A stretch of DNA of 64,000 nucleotides from Phallusia mammillata (Eukaryota > Chordata > Ascidiacea > Phlebobranchia > Ascidiidae), in assembly GCA_003260075.1 (NCBI GenBank), contig QLIY01000165.1, forward strand, positions 81,243 to 145,242. Reading direction: 5' to 3'. Shown here piece by piece: positions 1 to 18,515 of this stretch. Below the pieces are notes generated by a model. The model worked only from the letters and a program-made list of their open reading frames with translations, was not told where the DNA came from and did not search any database. The translations under genes were made by a program, and so were the position numbers. Each line of letters begins with the position of its first letter. Position 1 is the stretch's first letter.

Positions 1-2101
1 TTTTTCGTCATAACGTATCTTCTTTATTTTTGACAAATCAATTCAAGAATCAGTACTTAAGTCATGTATAAATTAGGCCGAACGGTATTGTTGAACACTA
101 AGGACTGCATGCTATTAAAAACAGTGTCAAAAGGTCATTAAACGGTCGTTTTTGCGAAACAAAGTTAAGTGAAAAACAAGTTGTTATGTATACCTTTGTA
201 GCAAACGACTTTTTTTATATAGTGTCTAATACAACAGTTAAGGCTTTCTAGGAAAATTTGTGTTTAAAAACTGAACTTGAACCACAATATCAAGGTCAAA
301 GCAAGAGATTAAATTGAATTTATTTTCCCCATTCTTTTTTCACCGATTTTTTTTAATTATATGACAATGATGATGCTAAAAGAATATGGAAAAGAACTTT
401 TAAAGTTAAGTTTATGCTTTGTCCTTAAGAATCTAAAAATAACTGCCACATAGGTTTACCGTAAATCCGCATAAACACGCGTGTNTGTGGGGACCCATTA
501 GTTTTTGTTTACAAAAACAATCATATGTGTAGATCAAATGATGTGTATAGTAAATTGGTAAATATCGTATAGAATATATAAAATGGAAGTATATCAGAAA
601 GCCACTATTCTAGTGTTTTAACTGATTTTGACTAATTCTAGTTTTGGAAGCATTTGGTATCCCCCCCCCCTTGCACAAAGTTTTTTTTTCTGTTTTACCA
701 ACAATTTGTCAACTAGCAATTTTATCATACTTACTCACTATTTTTGGAAGCATTTGGTACCATTTTTCAACAGATTAGGTAGAGACCACACAATTTTGTT
801 AGCAACGATTCAGCATTAAATTGCTTCAGCTTTAAATCAGGTTGTGATGAGTTGGTGAAGGCTTGTCCAGAAAAGATGATCACATGCTTGTCAGTACTGC
901 CAGGAATCAATCAGCAGAGAGACAAAATGAGGATAGTACGCGAGTATTTGCATCATCACTCTGAACAAGGTGCTTGCTCTTCATGAAGCGGCAGATTGTT
1001 GATCTGGTACAAGATTGCTTAGGCTTAGAGCAAAGCTTTACAATAGTTTACTCATACATTGGCTGTGTAGTTACATTAAATAGTCAGGCAAGCTTTGAAA
1101 CTAAAACCATTCAGCTGAATGAGTTTAGTGTGTAATGTTTAAACAAGTAGGTAAGATAAGACTAGGCTTTACTGAAAGCAATAGAGGTAATGGCAATTAT
1201 ACGTTTTGCTAAAAATACTCATTTAGTTATTGCACGAATATAATTACTGTCTGTATAACATGTGTGTTGCAACCCTTGTTCACATGTGGGTCGGATTATG
1301 TCTTCAAAGCCTGACCACAGACCGGGAGTCCAAATCATTGATTTGCAGAATATGTATGCATACATGTAAATACTGGCTACAAGAGTAGATTTAAATTTGC
1401 TTAGAGCAGTGCTTGTAGAAGGAAAACAATGAAATATAAAAAAAGAAACAAAAAAGTTTAGGGTTCAAGGAACCTTTTACTATCTCCAATTGAGAAGAGT
1501 GGTTCAGACTGGTTCCTTTGGTAAAACTGAGTATGATACTTTCATTTCGTGATTATGGGTTTTTCGCCTGTTCTTATTTGCTGCCAAATGTTAAATGTTA
1601 ATGATGTCAAAAATAACCTACAGGGAGTTTTAAATTTTGGTTAATTTTATTAAAGGCATTACATTCCAGATACATTTTTGTTTTTAAATGCCAGGGGTTG
1701 TAGTTAGAAGTTGATTTCTGTAAATTTTAACTCTGTTTGATCCATTAGTCTGCATATTGACCTCCAAAACATAAAATATTAAAAAAAACAGTACGAATAT
1801 GTACTGTGTTAAATTGCATATGTCATAAATCATGTTCCAGTGTTAATGTTGGATGTCATCTTGTCATTTTTTTTATTGTATTTTTCGACAATCCGGCGGC
1901 AGTCCGAGAACTGAAAATTGCCCTTTGTCGTTCACGGGGTTCGAACCCAGGATACTCCCGGGGACGAATCCCGATCAGGTGTATATGGGTCAGGCGCGCC
2001 AGGCCATTCGGCCAAGTTCCTGCCCCATTTGAACAAATTAATTCTCATCCTTATCAAACAACATGCCAATTTTAGGTAAACATTATTTTTCTGTGTTGTA
2101 G
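1..2101. other. Probable MARK intron or upstream sequence, no exon seen
   Basis: No exon could be recognised before the first supported MARK exon at 2102. The kinase and UBA parts of MARK are therefore upstream of the window. The stretch holds a tRNA-derived SINE (about 1886-2026), a C-run at about 660-670 and a repeated phrase around it: TTTGGAAGCATTTGGTA occurs near 643 and again near 744. Otherwise it is AT-rich sequence with no clear signal. Confidence 0.5.
1886..2026 (-). repeat. tRNA-derived SINE
   Basis: Read on the minus strand this begins GGGGCAGGAA. It has an RNA polymerase III A box-like TGGCCGAATGG (2014-2004) and a perfect B box core GGTTCGAACCC (within 1948-1937), followed by a short unrelated tail. 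The distance between the boxes is longer than in most tRNAs and fits a tRNA with a long variable arm or a diverged SINE head. The 3' part does not close into an acceptor stem, so a functional tRNA gene is unlikely. It lies antisense in the MARK region. Confidence 0.6.
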
Positions 2102-5100
2102 ACACAAAAGCCAGCAACAATGTGGTAAAAGGTGTTGCACGTTCCACCTCTGCTCATCATCATAATGTGAGAAATGGTGAATCAACTCATTCAGCAATTG
2201 CTTCCATTTCTGAAGACTTAGGTTCTGAGTAAGTCCTTCAAATATATAGTTTACAAACATCATTTAAAAATTTATACAATATGGTACAAAAAATAACATG
2301 AAAATTGGGTTTTTATAGTGCATTTAGGATTGTTATTGCCATCAACAATCAATTATATTGAAAACTCAAAAATAGTGAAAAATGTTCCACATTAAGTGCT
2401 GACTGAGTTTTTTGTCGAAATTGTTACCACATTTACTGTAGTCAAATATAATTACAATCTAATTCGAGCACAGTAATTGTTATGGTGTAATCAGTGTTCA
2501 TTCATTTGCCTGTTACTTAATAAACCAGGAATTGTTGTTCAAATTTTGCAACTAACATAAAAATTGGCATGTTCTTTTCACATCTCATCCTATACAGATA
2601 AATATTGATGTTAGTCAAGGTTAACTAGTTCTTCCATAATCTGGGTTTATTGAATTTTTGACTGCTATTCTATTGTTAGCCCTAACAAAAACTTTAAGCA
2701 AGGGTTGTGACAACTGATTTTCATGTTATGATTTGTTCCTAAATTTGAAATTACGATTATATTTCCCTTATTATCACTGTGTGACGCATGTATGTCTTTA
2801 CAAAAACTGTTAAGTTACAAAATACCAAGTAAAGCTGACACCTTAGGATAGTAAAGTAATATATATATGGCAGGGCAGTTATAAAAATGTTTAACATTTA
2901 TTTGCAACAGTGCATTGAAACCTGCTGCTATTGGATCTACTGCCGCCAATCCTAACAAGGCTGAAATTCCTTTGTCACAAAGACCTGATGCAACCAAGGT
3001 GTGAATGTTGTCTAATGACTATCTTATGAACCACTTTTTTCTCTGATTTTTTATCTGCAAATACTGTATCAGAAGCTGATTGTTGAAACATAAATGTCAC
3101 ATTTACAATCTGGTCTGATTAAAAAAATACAAATCTTGATCTGAGGTTTACAAATAACTGAACTTTATTAGGTTAATAGTACATACTGTTGATTGCCTAA
3201 TTTGTTTAAACTAGTTGGTGCAATAAATTGATGAATATAAAAAGTCTAGTCTGAGTAGATTTCAAGTCAAAATTTTATTCATTATATCAGGTGATAGAAA
3301 TCAATAATATTTAAACATCATCATCAGTGTCTAAACATGCACAGTTTATTAACAGATAGTATTTACAGTTAATTTGGTTTATCTATTATTATACTTGTTA
3401 TCGTTGAAAACTTGGGATTAAACTGTAATAATGCAGTAGTGACTCCATCCTAGTACACACTTGAGTTTCATATACTCTTAATCAACAAATATACCCAGCA
3501 TAGTTTACTGTACTTCTGTTGTTAATGAAAAACTTGTGTTTACTGTCTAATTTTTGTAATTTCTTTTTCCTAAATGGAACACATTTTGTTTTTGTTTATT
3601 TTTTACTTACTACTCTTCGTTTTCTTTCTGCTTTTCAGTAAGTCTTTGTTTCATGTAATTTGTTTTAAAGCATATTGTAATGTTTAGTTGAGTTTACCCT
3701 TTTGTTACCAATCCAAAAATCTGTTCTTATTTTTATGGGCCTGTTAGATTAGAGACACACTATCTCTAATGTGCTGAAATTTCAAACTGTTGTTGAGGGA
3801 ATGTTTCTGGTTTGTTGTTAAAAAATTAGCAATATCGACCAAGTGATTACCACTAAATTTGTCTTTCCAAACATAAGTATTACATTACAATTTACATGTT
3901 CCTGTTTCATCAATTAAGTTTATAAACCCTATATGTAAAAGTACAGCAAGTAATGTATGTGGGTACCCAAAAATGGAATGAAGTAAATAATTTCAAATAT
4001 ACAGGAATAACAGCAATGTGTTTCTCTATTTACATTGCTAACACTGTTTCACTGTTTACCTCACAGCCATGGAAGGGGTCGGATATGACAAGGAGAAACA
4101 CGTATGTTTGTACAGATAAAAAAGGTGCTCAAACTCTTCCACCAGATGCCAGGTAGTGCTGAATAAAATGATGGTTATTGGGAATGACATTTGACTTACT
4201 TGCTTTTTTGTATTGTTTTTCAGTCCACCAGAAGATCCAATGCGAAGTCGACATCATAAATCTCATTCCACCACAGCTGGTGGAAAAATGATTTCACCAT
4301 CCAATGATATTGATTCCAGGCCTACGTAAGTTAAAAAAAAACTCCTATTGTAAATGTTGAAATTGGGAATAAATTCCTGGTTATTAAATAGAAACCCACT
4401 AAAAAATAAGGTCATGTTCAATTCACAATACAAAAATGTTTCTATGCAAGGTTTTTACTTGATTTACCTTAAAAAAATCATTATGAGGAATTTCACTGCA
4501 AAACTATCAGACCTGAAGTTATGAAATTATTGTATAGACCAGGGGTCACAGCCTTTTTTTGCAGGCCGGATAAGTTTAATAATGATTTGCGTGGGCCGCA
4601 AAGTTTACATACCCTAGCGCCGTCTTTCCGAACTTGGCCAGCGAGGCGATTTTTATAGAGGCCCCAAGATATGGTCTTTCTACAATTCTATTTATAATCT
4701 GGTGATACGACTGTTAAACTGTATAGTTGGTCTCATCTTACATGCAATGCTTATATATTACGTCACAAGTAACAAAAGAAGGCAATTGTTTGCACACAAT
4801 TAACACTTGTAGTCTTGTCTTGTGACATAACAAACTGGATTTGGATCAATCCTGGAAAACTTTCATAATGATTGGATTATTTTTGAATGTTAAAAAGTTA
4901 TCAGTACGATTTGACAAACCAAAAATTGTGGTCGTGGGCTGGATGAAATGACCTCGAGGGCCGGTGTATGGTGACCCCTGGTATAGACCAAATGGAAATT
5001 TCTATGAGTATGTGTATGTGATCATGAATTTAAGTGCCAACTTCCTCCTTTTGCAGTACCTCACCTGGTGGCAAGTTGCCTTCTCCTGTTATTCGAACAA

Positions 5101-8100
5101 CAAGTGTTGCCCCAGGAAGTCGCTCATCAGTTCATGCAAGGCACACACCAACATCAACCACACCGTTCCCGAGAAATGCCAGAGAGCGTCGCACATACCA
5201 TGGACCGCAGACTCATGAGCGTCAACGCCGCACTGCTACATACAATGGTCCACCACCCACCTCGCCATCTGTTAGTGATTGTATGGCTGGTGCGTCGAAT
5301 CGTAATGATGGTGCAGCTATGTCATCAAAAGGACCTCAAGGTTCACGTGACAACCCTGGTGGATTCCTCAGTAAGCTGTCTTCAAAGTTTAACAGAAGGT
5401 AATTTGGTTCCGACTTTTAATGCTGCAATTGTGCATACAACCAAGACACGATTTTTTCTGATTCTATACATGTCCGTTTTGTTTGTTTGACACTGATGCT
5501 TTGCAGGAGATCATTGAGATTTTCGCGTCGATATGAGCGTGAACGGTCAGTAGATTGACTGGCATGTATTGAGCATGTTAACTACAGCAATACTGACTAC
5601 TCATTTATAAAACATTTTGAAGTTTTTTCTCTTGTCAACTAATGTTCACAAGTGGCTCTGTGGCCATGGGTCTTTTTGTGAAGAACAACTACTGTTCTTC
5701 TCTTCTTTGGTAAATTATCTTACAAACAAGTATTTCAATCCACTGCTGGAACAAGGAACTGTAAAACTAATCTTTGTCATTTACCTGGAATCAATATGTT
5801 TTGTATGTCATCAGCTGAAATGGCCACTATTATAAGCAAAGGTTTTGCTAACCAGAATTGCAAAATTATTTCATTACTGTATATGGAACAAATACAAACC
5901 AATAATAATTTGCAAAACAAGTTGGGTTTTAAAACAGTGCATAATATAAATTGTATGTCAATAGCTGAAAAGCCCAATATAATAAACATTTACTTTTGGC
6001 ATGAAATTGTTGATGAATTGCGATGATACCTTAACAGTTGGTAGATATAATCATGGAGATGTATCATATGGTTTATTTGACTCAATAGCCCTAGTGGTTA
6101 CCCAGTTAACCCCCAAATGAGTAAAACATTTTTCATATTTTGCATGCTGCCAGTCACCCCAAATAAAAAGTTTGCTGTTTGGGCCTAATAAGTGTATTCC
6201 AATACATGTTAGTGTTTGGTGGTGAACTGCTAACATTATTGAATGAAAATTTTGTCAATAGCAGTTAGGGGGTTAACAGCCCAATGACACCATAAGCAAT
6301 ATTGGTTGCTGCTCTAAATACCTCTCTTGGCCAAAACATTGAATGAATGAGACAATTATTTCAATGTTAAACTTTTGAAACAATAACACTATACACTGAC
6401 TAAGTTGTTAATAAAACACATAACTTTTAGGTCAGGTTAAAGCTTCCTCATGCTCTAAGTTTGAATTAACTGACTTCCATCCAGCACAATCTGTTGTATT
6501 TGTGTCATAAGCTCATATTGGTAAATCTAACTTTTGATTAAAAAAAATGGGCTGGGTTTCAGGCTTGTAATTGTTGGGTTGTGACTAGGATTGGCCGGTT
6601 AATACAGTATCGGTGCTAATACCTGATATCTTGAGCAGTATCAGACCAAATACTGCTACCTTTTATACACAAGTAAAATGTATTTTTGGCTGTTGTTTCT
6701 GCCACATTAGTTTGCAAAATTCACATTCTTTGTCTTGTTGAGATGTTTGCTGATGTAGCTAAGGGAGGATTTGCAGAATCGGCATTTTTTAAATTTTATT
6801 ATGACAGGGGCGTATAAGTGAAAGGGGACCACTTGTCAAATATGGCCTACTTTGCATTGATAAATTATTGTGCCTAAACATATATCTTCCCAGATCAAGT
6901 TTAGGCTGTTGCAGTACTTTGCAAATAGACATTTAACACGGCTTTGGAATCTTTAATGCAAACCTACACAACATCATATAATCACACCACACACCTTGCG
7001 TTAATGGTGGTGCAAAGAATTTATTACCAAATAATTTGATAAATTTGGTTACAATATTGCTTTATCATATGTAGTCACTTAGTATGGGGTATGGAATTGC
7101 AGCGCCTTTGTGTAAAATATCGAGTACTGGTATCAGATTGAAAACTGGGTATTGGGCTCACCCATAGCGGGACTTAGTTCTGGGGCGCTTACATTTGGCT
7201 AGAACAGCCACAAAAATGCAGTTTGTTTATCCCTGATATAATTTTTTATTTGTTCAGTGATAAGTNTACCAAATAATTTGATAAATTTGGTTACAATATT
7301 GCTTTATCATATGTAGTCACTTAGTATGGGGTATGGAATTGCAGCGCCTTTGTGTAAAATATCGAGTACTGGTATCAGATTGAAAACTGGGTATTGGGCT
7401 CACCCATAGCGGGACTTAGTTCTGGGGCGCTTACATTTGGCTAGAACAGCCACAAAAATGCAGTTTGTTTATCCCTGATATAATTTTTTATTTGTTCAGT
7501 AATAAGTCTTTTTACCCTTTCATTTTAGGCTGCTTTACTGAAAGTTTTTTTTTTTCAGTATTGTAAAAAATGCAAAGACATTTTCTTTTTGCTGTCTTTT
7601 ATACCATTTTTTTAAACTCCTTGAATAGTTTTGAACTTCCACACTTTTTTGCTCCATTTGAGGGTCAATGTTTTTCTATGATATTGGGTCATGCATGCAC
7701 AAATGCATGTACAGAATATAGTTTTTTTTTATTAAGCAGCATCATTATTCCGACAAGAAACTGCAAACAGATAAACATAAATGTTTGTGCTTATGTGTTG
7801 ATTTAGAAAAGTTCAACAATTGATTGAAATTGTTGAATAGTTTTCGGTACCAACAGAACTCTGATTTTTAATGAATATTTAGTAAAATATTTGCAATAAT
7901 TGTAGTTATTGATATATTTTATCCAATAGCTATGTATTAGTTAAATATTATAGTGTAACAAAATTGATGAGATAAAATGGAGAACCATAGTGCTTTAAAA
8001 AAGGATTTTTTTTTCATACCATGAAACTAACTGAGATAGGCAACAGTTCAAACCAAAGTAGATGACACATATATTATAAATTCCACTTAGTTTTGAAAAT

Positions 8101-9191
8101 GCATGTCAATTTCTACAATAAAGTTATCTGTATTCTGAAACAGTTACATTGCAGTAGATGTAGTTGAATAAACACCCCCAAAAGATACATTTCAGTATCT
8201 TTGGCAGTACTGATGAAGCATTTGCAATACCCTGGCAGACTTACTATCCTACTAACAATTTCAAGCAGAAGTTTTAACTACTAAATTTGAGACAATGCAA
8301 GTAACTACTAATCCTCTTGGTGAACTTACTTAGTGGTGGCAGTGTTGCACTAAAACCTAGGTTGCACATTGTTAACATTATAGAGGTTTCTATATATGTG
8401 TATTGTTATGTTGTAGTGCTGCAAGAGGAGTGCCTGAGACTGAAAAAGAATCAAAACCAAGGTCTTTGCGATTTACTTGGTCAATGAAAACTACATCTGC
8501 CATGGAACCAAAGGAAATGATGAAGGAAATTCGAAAAGTAATCAGTTCATTTTAATTTTTCTTACCTGTGGACTTTATTTGGTGCTTCATCCCACTCACC
8601 TCAAAAGGCAACTTATTTCTGCACTGGTCTCAGAACCACTGGTCTAGAAAATGAACATTATGTACAGTCTCTATTGGTCCATTTCCTCTGCAATGTTTGC
8701 AATTTCGTGCTAGACACACACTAATTTTGTTTGACATGTTAGTTTTAATATGTTTTATGGTCCACATGAAAGATATTGTCATGTAAAATTTTATGAAAGG
8801 TTTTTGTGACTTTTAAAAGTAATAAAGCATGTTTTTTGCAGGTTCTGAATTCGAATAATTGTGACTATGAACAACGTGAAAAGTACCTGCTATTCTGTGT
8901 GCATGGACACGGCCATGCTGATAATCTTGTGCAGTGGGAAATGGAAGTTTGCAAGCTGCCAAGACTTTCGTTAAATGGAGTTAGATTTAAAGTAAGTTGC
9001 ATTTGACTACATTACAGTTAAACATTGAATCTTTACATCATGCAGATTTAATTACCTCTTGATGTTTATAACCTTACATACATGATATACAGCAAATGCT
9101 AAAAAAAATCATTTTTTTGCAGAGAATTTCTGGAACTAGCATCGCATTTAAAAATATCGCTTCCAAAATTGCCAATGAATTGAAGCTGTAG
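2102..9191 (+). CDS. MARK: MARK/Par-1 family serine/threonine kinase, C-terminal half (5' end outside window)
   Basis: Microtubule-affinity regulating kinases phosphorylate tau/MAP-type proteins and set cell polarity. Nine exons are supported: 2102-2228, 2911-2998, 4067-4152, 4224-4325, 5057-5398, 5507-5545, 8417-8537, 8842-8991 and 9123-9191. All have AG/GT borders and compatible phases. The spacer contains RRNTYVC, typical of MARKs after the UBA domain. The last three exons encode the KA1 domain ([40 protein letters not shown], ending ANELKL-stop), which binds acidic phospholipids and the kinase domain. The 39-nt exon at 5507 is phase-neutral and encodes [13 protein letters not shown], resembling the optional exon of vertebrate MARK3, so it may be a cassette exon. 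Kinase and UBA domains are not in the window. Convergent with the PKC gene. Confidence 0.93.
4540..4980. mobile_element. hAT-type MITE, family A copy 1
   Basis: Termini are CAGGGGTCAC and GTGACCCCTG, perfect inverted repeats. The flanks carry an exact 8-bp target-site duplication GTATAGAC (4532-4539 and 4981-4988), the hallmark of hAT insertion. There is no transposase ORF. It sits in a MARK intron. Same family as 19264-19740: both have GGCCGG-rich ends and a shared interior with GACAAAAGAAGGCA-like wording. Confidence 0.9.
6590..7165. repeat. Possible diverged transposable element in MARK intron
   Basis: The left side reads TAGGATTGGCCGGTTAATAC. The right side, reverse complemented, reads ATGGGTGAGCCCAATACCC, a weak inverted match. 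Repeated phrases such as GTATCGGTGC / GTACTGGTATCAG near both ends fit an old inverted-repeat element. No target-site duplication was identified. Confidence 0.3.
7025..7507. repeat. Tandem duplication of about 241 bp around a single N
   Basis: Bases 7025-7265 recur at 7267-7507, separated by one N at 7266. The only difference noticed is CAGTGATAAGT versus CAGTAATAAGT. An N exactly at the junction of two near-identical copies points to an unresolved assembly gap flanked by overlapping haplotype sequence rather than a true duplication. Confidence 0.85.
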
Positions 9192-12173
9192 AATAGTCAA
9201 TGCCCGTTTTGCATTTATGTGAAGTTCCTATAAATGGCCAGACAGTGGATGTGGCACAACCTGGAACACCTTTATCAAATGAATAAGTTGCAGTTTTTCA
9301 GGTTTACTTGCCAAAGAGACAGGTTCGGCAAGTGATAGGTTTTGCGACGATAGCGTTTCTTTGTTTGTTTTGATGTTATGTTCGTTCGTTAAAAGTGAGT
9401 TTTTGTACATTGAAGTTTTAGTTTGAAGTGTAATAATCGCTTCAAAGTTTACTGAGTCGATGATGAAATAGTTTTAAAAGTTGGGGACATTCCCTCGAAA
9501 CAACGATGCTACGTTGTCCAATTCTTCGATATTTCACAACTTTTTCTGACAGTGCCACATATCACACATCAACTTTACCTGCCAATGTTTGCAAATCACA
9601 AAATCCCAGCGTTATAGAATGTATGCAGAATAACCGTTTGTTTACTTCACAGAAAACGGGCCGAAAACGCATAACATTCCATGCAAAAAACTAATTTAGA
9701 GCTTGTTGAGTTTTCAAACTCGTCAGCTACTGTGTATGATGACGTTTTTGGCCTTCATTTTTCTTTTAGCCTTAAACTACTTCGCTCCCCCAATGCCTAT
9801 CTCAAAAAAACGTGGCAAACGTCGTTTTGCCGATCGTGCGTTTGTGTGACACTGTCGCCTCCGTATATGTTGCGTATTTTACCGTGATTCTTGTTGCTGG
9901 TCCCAGACCCTAGCTTGGTGTCTTGACTTCGCATTTACTTAGTGTGACCGATGAAGATGATTTTGCTGTTTCCCAGCTGTCTCAAGTGGCAATTATTACG
10001 CTGTAGGAGATGCTCACGTATCATCAAAAAAGCTTTTATAGCATTGTACAAAACAAACTTGGTGCAAGTGTGGTACACTTTGCTGAAACAATAAATGTGA
10101 TCACACTTCAAAGCTTCTACTTTTTTAGTCAGGACATTTGTAAAATATTCAAGGTTGTAACACATATTAAGTGTCTTTATTTGGACATGTAGGCCTACGC
10201 ATTCTTAACAATAGATTAGCAAGCGAAATTATTGATCAAGATTGAGCGAGGCTTCATGTAGGGTTTTTTTTGCAATTAAAAAGCTTAAAGAACCCCCAAA
10301 GTCCAACCTCTGGATTTCAAGCATGGGTCTTTCGGTAAATCAGTTTAGCGCATCTGATTTTAGGCCGGTTACGTGAAAGTTAGTAAGTTTTGTCAACAAT
10401 ATTTTTAAATAAATGATTTTTCTTTAATCTTTGTGGGGAGGTAGAGACCAAGCGAGCAACTCTTTAAAAAATGTGGTCTTATCGCTTCATTTAAAAACGT
10501 TTATGTTTTGCTGTTAGACGTAGACTAGTTTCGCACCTGCTAATCAAACTAACCCTGGAAGGTTTAGTACATGGGCTCGTTGTCAGTGTCTACAGTCTAC
10601 AATATTCACGATTTTTGGTATTGCTGGCAGTTTATGGGTGGATCGCTGCACTTTGTTTGTTGTTTGGTAGAAGAGTACACTGAGACAGGCCATCGACAGG
10701 GGTACACCAGTTAAAAATACGCCTCACAGTTAAAAATAATAGCTGAGAAACATAAGCAAGATTATCTGTTTGTTTAATATAGCAAAAAGTAATTTGGCTA
10801 GCCATGGCCAAGTGTGATGTGAAAAATAAACCTTGTGTTTGTTATAGTTCTATTGTATCCCAAGGTTTACCTTTACCAAGCGAAATACACAAGTCTCTGG
10901 GTTCAGGTTGCAATAAAAAAATTGGTTGAGTTTAACTTGTAAGGTGCCATGGAGGTCAAGACGTAAAAACAATGACAATAATCGATAACAGATCATGTCG
11001 TCACTACTATACAGTGTAGTAGTCAACTTCCGGGAAGCATTACTCAGACCTGCTTGCTTGCCACCAACTGAAACTCAGACTCGCAAACAGTACCAAATAT
11101 ACTAAACTGCTAACACTAACTTTGACAGGTTAACATTTTTAGTGTTAGTTAAAACATATTCCTGCAGGGCAAATTTAACTAGATGAACGGTGAGCTGCAC
11201 TTTCGCTTTGTTGTAACTGCGTCATCTTATTTCCTGTTGCTCTTCATGAGGTAACAACAAATCAGAAACTAACTGAAGACAACGTTATTCGCTCATCAAA
11301 AGTTTCGCTAAAGCTACGAGCGTTTCTTACACCAATGCAACTAAAAGACGCACAACAAGTTTATTGTGGCAATATAAAATACATTTCATCACGATAAAGC
11401 AAAAAACACGATTGGAATAAAACTCTCCTAGCTTATTTATTCGACAAGCGAGCGGTTGGGTTATCATAATGGCGGCGGCGAAAGACACAGAAAAACTAAA
11501 GTTGAATATATCTCAATCGAACGTTAGAATATGCGGCAAATCATGATATTCATGCTGTACATTCACTTAACTGGCAAAGTAAACAACAATTTACAGAAAA
11601 CAAATACAAAACAGAAAAGCGCAACCAAAGAAGTAACATGCAGATAAAAAAATCCGTATGTAGCGGCGAGGGCAACTAGTACGGTGGTGATGATGTTAGT
11701 GAATGGTAAATAACATTTCTTTCGCCTGCACCAGATATAGGTTATTTTAATTGGTTAGTAGTAACATCTGCACCAGAACATGATGATGAGCGTTATAGAT
11801 ATTGATGCAATGCAGGTTTGGGCAAAAGCATGTTTTCACCACTTAATTACCTAACCGCGGATTCGTGACAAACAATAGGGATTTAGAGATTCTGCATTCG
11901 ACTCATAATGAGGTCCGTGGAGACACAAATGCTTGTCGAAACTCGCGGAAAACACGACTCGTTGTAAGTGCAGGTAACGTGAAATTTACACACAAGTCCG
12001 GCATACAAAACTCGAAGCGAACGAAAGTACCAAAATTGAAGAGGACACAGGCTTGCAGATAGGAGGCTTGTGCTGGCGACATGGCAGGGACATAGGGTGG
12101 CGGTGGTCGATTGCTTTCTGTGTGGGTTGTAGTCCGAACGATTCACCAGGCAATCCGCCGTTAGTCAATCACA
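9192..12173. other. Convergent 3' region of MARK and PKC genes
   Basis: Lies between the MARK stop codon and the PKC stop codon and should contain both 3' UTRs. No ORF here resembles a known protein. ATGGCGGCGGCG at about 11469 opens a short frame of about 25 codons only. No repeat boundaries were recognised. Confidence 0.5.
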
Positions 12174-17243
<5,070 letters not shown>

Positions 17244-18357
17244 TACTTACATTACACATTGCCCAATAAAAATGTGATGTTTATGTGTATCTAAAATACA
17301 AGCAGCAGTTAAAACCTGTCTGAAAAAAAACTCAGCAATTACCGACAAACAAAACTTCTAATACTATAGCCAAACCCAAACTATTGAAATATCCGAGCTT
17401 GATTTCAATAATCTGCTATAATTCAAATGCCTCCTCTCTTCATTCAAATACAAACCATACATATATAGCTCTTTTACAAACATCAAGACTTTCTACTTGG
17501 TAATCTTAAAATCTTACAACAACTGCAGGAGGGTCCGTCAAATTTGATAAAGTATTTGACAAATTAACATTTTGTAAATTTTTCAACATACATACATTAT
17601 ACAAGTATATGCTAAAAGTTTAAAAAAGTACCAGAGAAAATGTAACCACATAAGGTAACTTGTTGTATTTTACTGTTCCTAAGTATCAGCAATAAGAGGA
17701 AACAGGATGAAATATATTATTTTCAATGCTCTATTTTATTTTCAGAGAGTTACCCACATTCCAAAGTTGTTGTGGGTTAACTAATATTTATTGCAATATA
17801 AATTTGGAAATTTGAATTACAATTGTTTCAACATTACCTTTCAAACACCCCTAATACTATCAATAAAGATGTACAAAATGTTGACTGTGATGATAATATT
17901 ATTATGTTGTAATCAATAGTTTATTTTGCTTATGGGATAACACTAATGAAATGGTGGCAAGTTTTCATGCTATATAACACAATGCAAATTAAAAGGTCAA
18001 AGTGTGTTGTAATTTGGTAACAAGCAGCCGAAAATCTTAAATTTTTATTGCTACAGCAAAATTTTTTTTTATGGCTGCAACTTTTTCGCAATCAACAAAA
18101 AAATGCCCAAAAGTTCACTATAAATAGCTAACCAAAGGCCAAGAAAATAACTTGTTTCCAACTGACACTACAAAATGGTTTGAAAAACGACATAACCTGA
18201 TTGTCATTTTATTTGGGTAAAAAATACAAGTTTAAAAACTACAAAAGCACTTTCTCCTTACTTTACTTTTCTGCACACTTTACATTTTAAGTTTGTTTAT
18301 TTTTGTGGCACATTTTTTTCATTTTTACCTTAAAGTACACAATATGTAAGCAGAAGA
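17244..18357. other. 5' flank of PKC gene
   Basis: About 1.1 kb upstream of the PKC start codon, AT-rich, presumably promoter and 5' UTR. No coding signal or repeat boundaries seen. Confidence 0.4.
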
Positions 18358-18515
18358 TCACAATCTAAACATAACAAACAGCAACACTGCACAACAGAAG
18401 GCTAACAATACAATACACATTTTTTGGTCTTCGCCGCCAACACAGCGTCGCCCAATACCGAACTTAGTATGGTACATACTGCCATCGCGTGGACAATGCA
18501 ATTGTAATTCCCTAA
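18358..18515 (-). CDS. Possible terminal exon encoding a C-terminal membrane anchor, unrecognised protein
   Basis: After a good acceptor (CTGTTTAG, minus strand) the open frame reads ELQLHCPRDGSMYH, continues through a Cys/Gly stretch, and ends with a hydrophobic segment (MCIVLLAFCCAVLLFVMF) just before the stop, as in tail-anchored proteins. Upstream exons were not identified, and the next 2.5 kb on this strand is mostly repeats. It could be the last exon of a small gene with a distant first exon, or chance. I do not recognise the family. Confidence 0.3.

Noticed and set aside
1886..2026. Functional tRNA gene
   Set aside because: Boxes A and B are present, but the ends do not pair into an acceptor stem and the spacing is too long.
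5034..5490. Overlapping 122- and 140-codon frames in the MARK region
   Set aside because: The 122-codon frame contains the MARK exon 5057-5398. The 140-codon one is an out-of-frame shadow.
11469..11545. ATGGCGGCGGCG start of a short plus-strand frame
   Set aside because: Looks like a first exon but closes after about 25 codons, and no following exon was found before the PKC gene.
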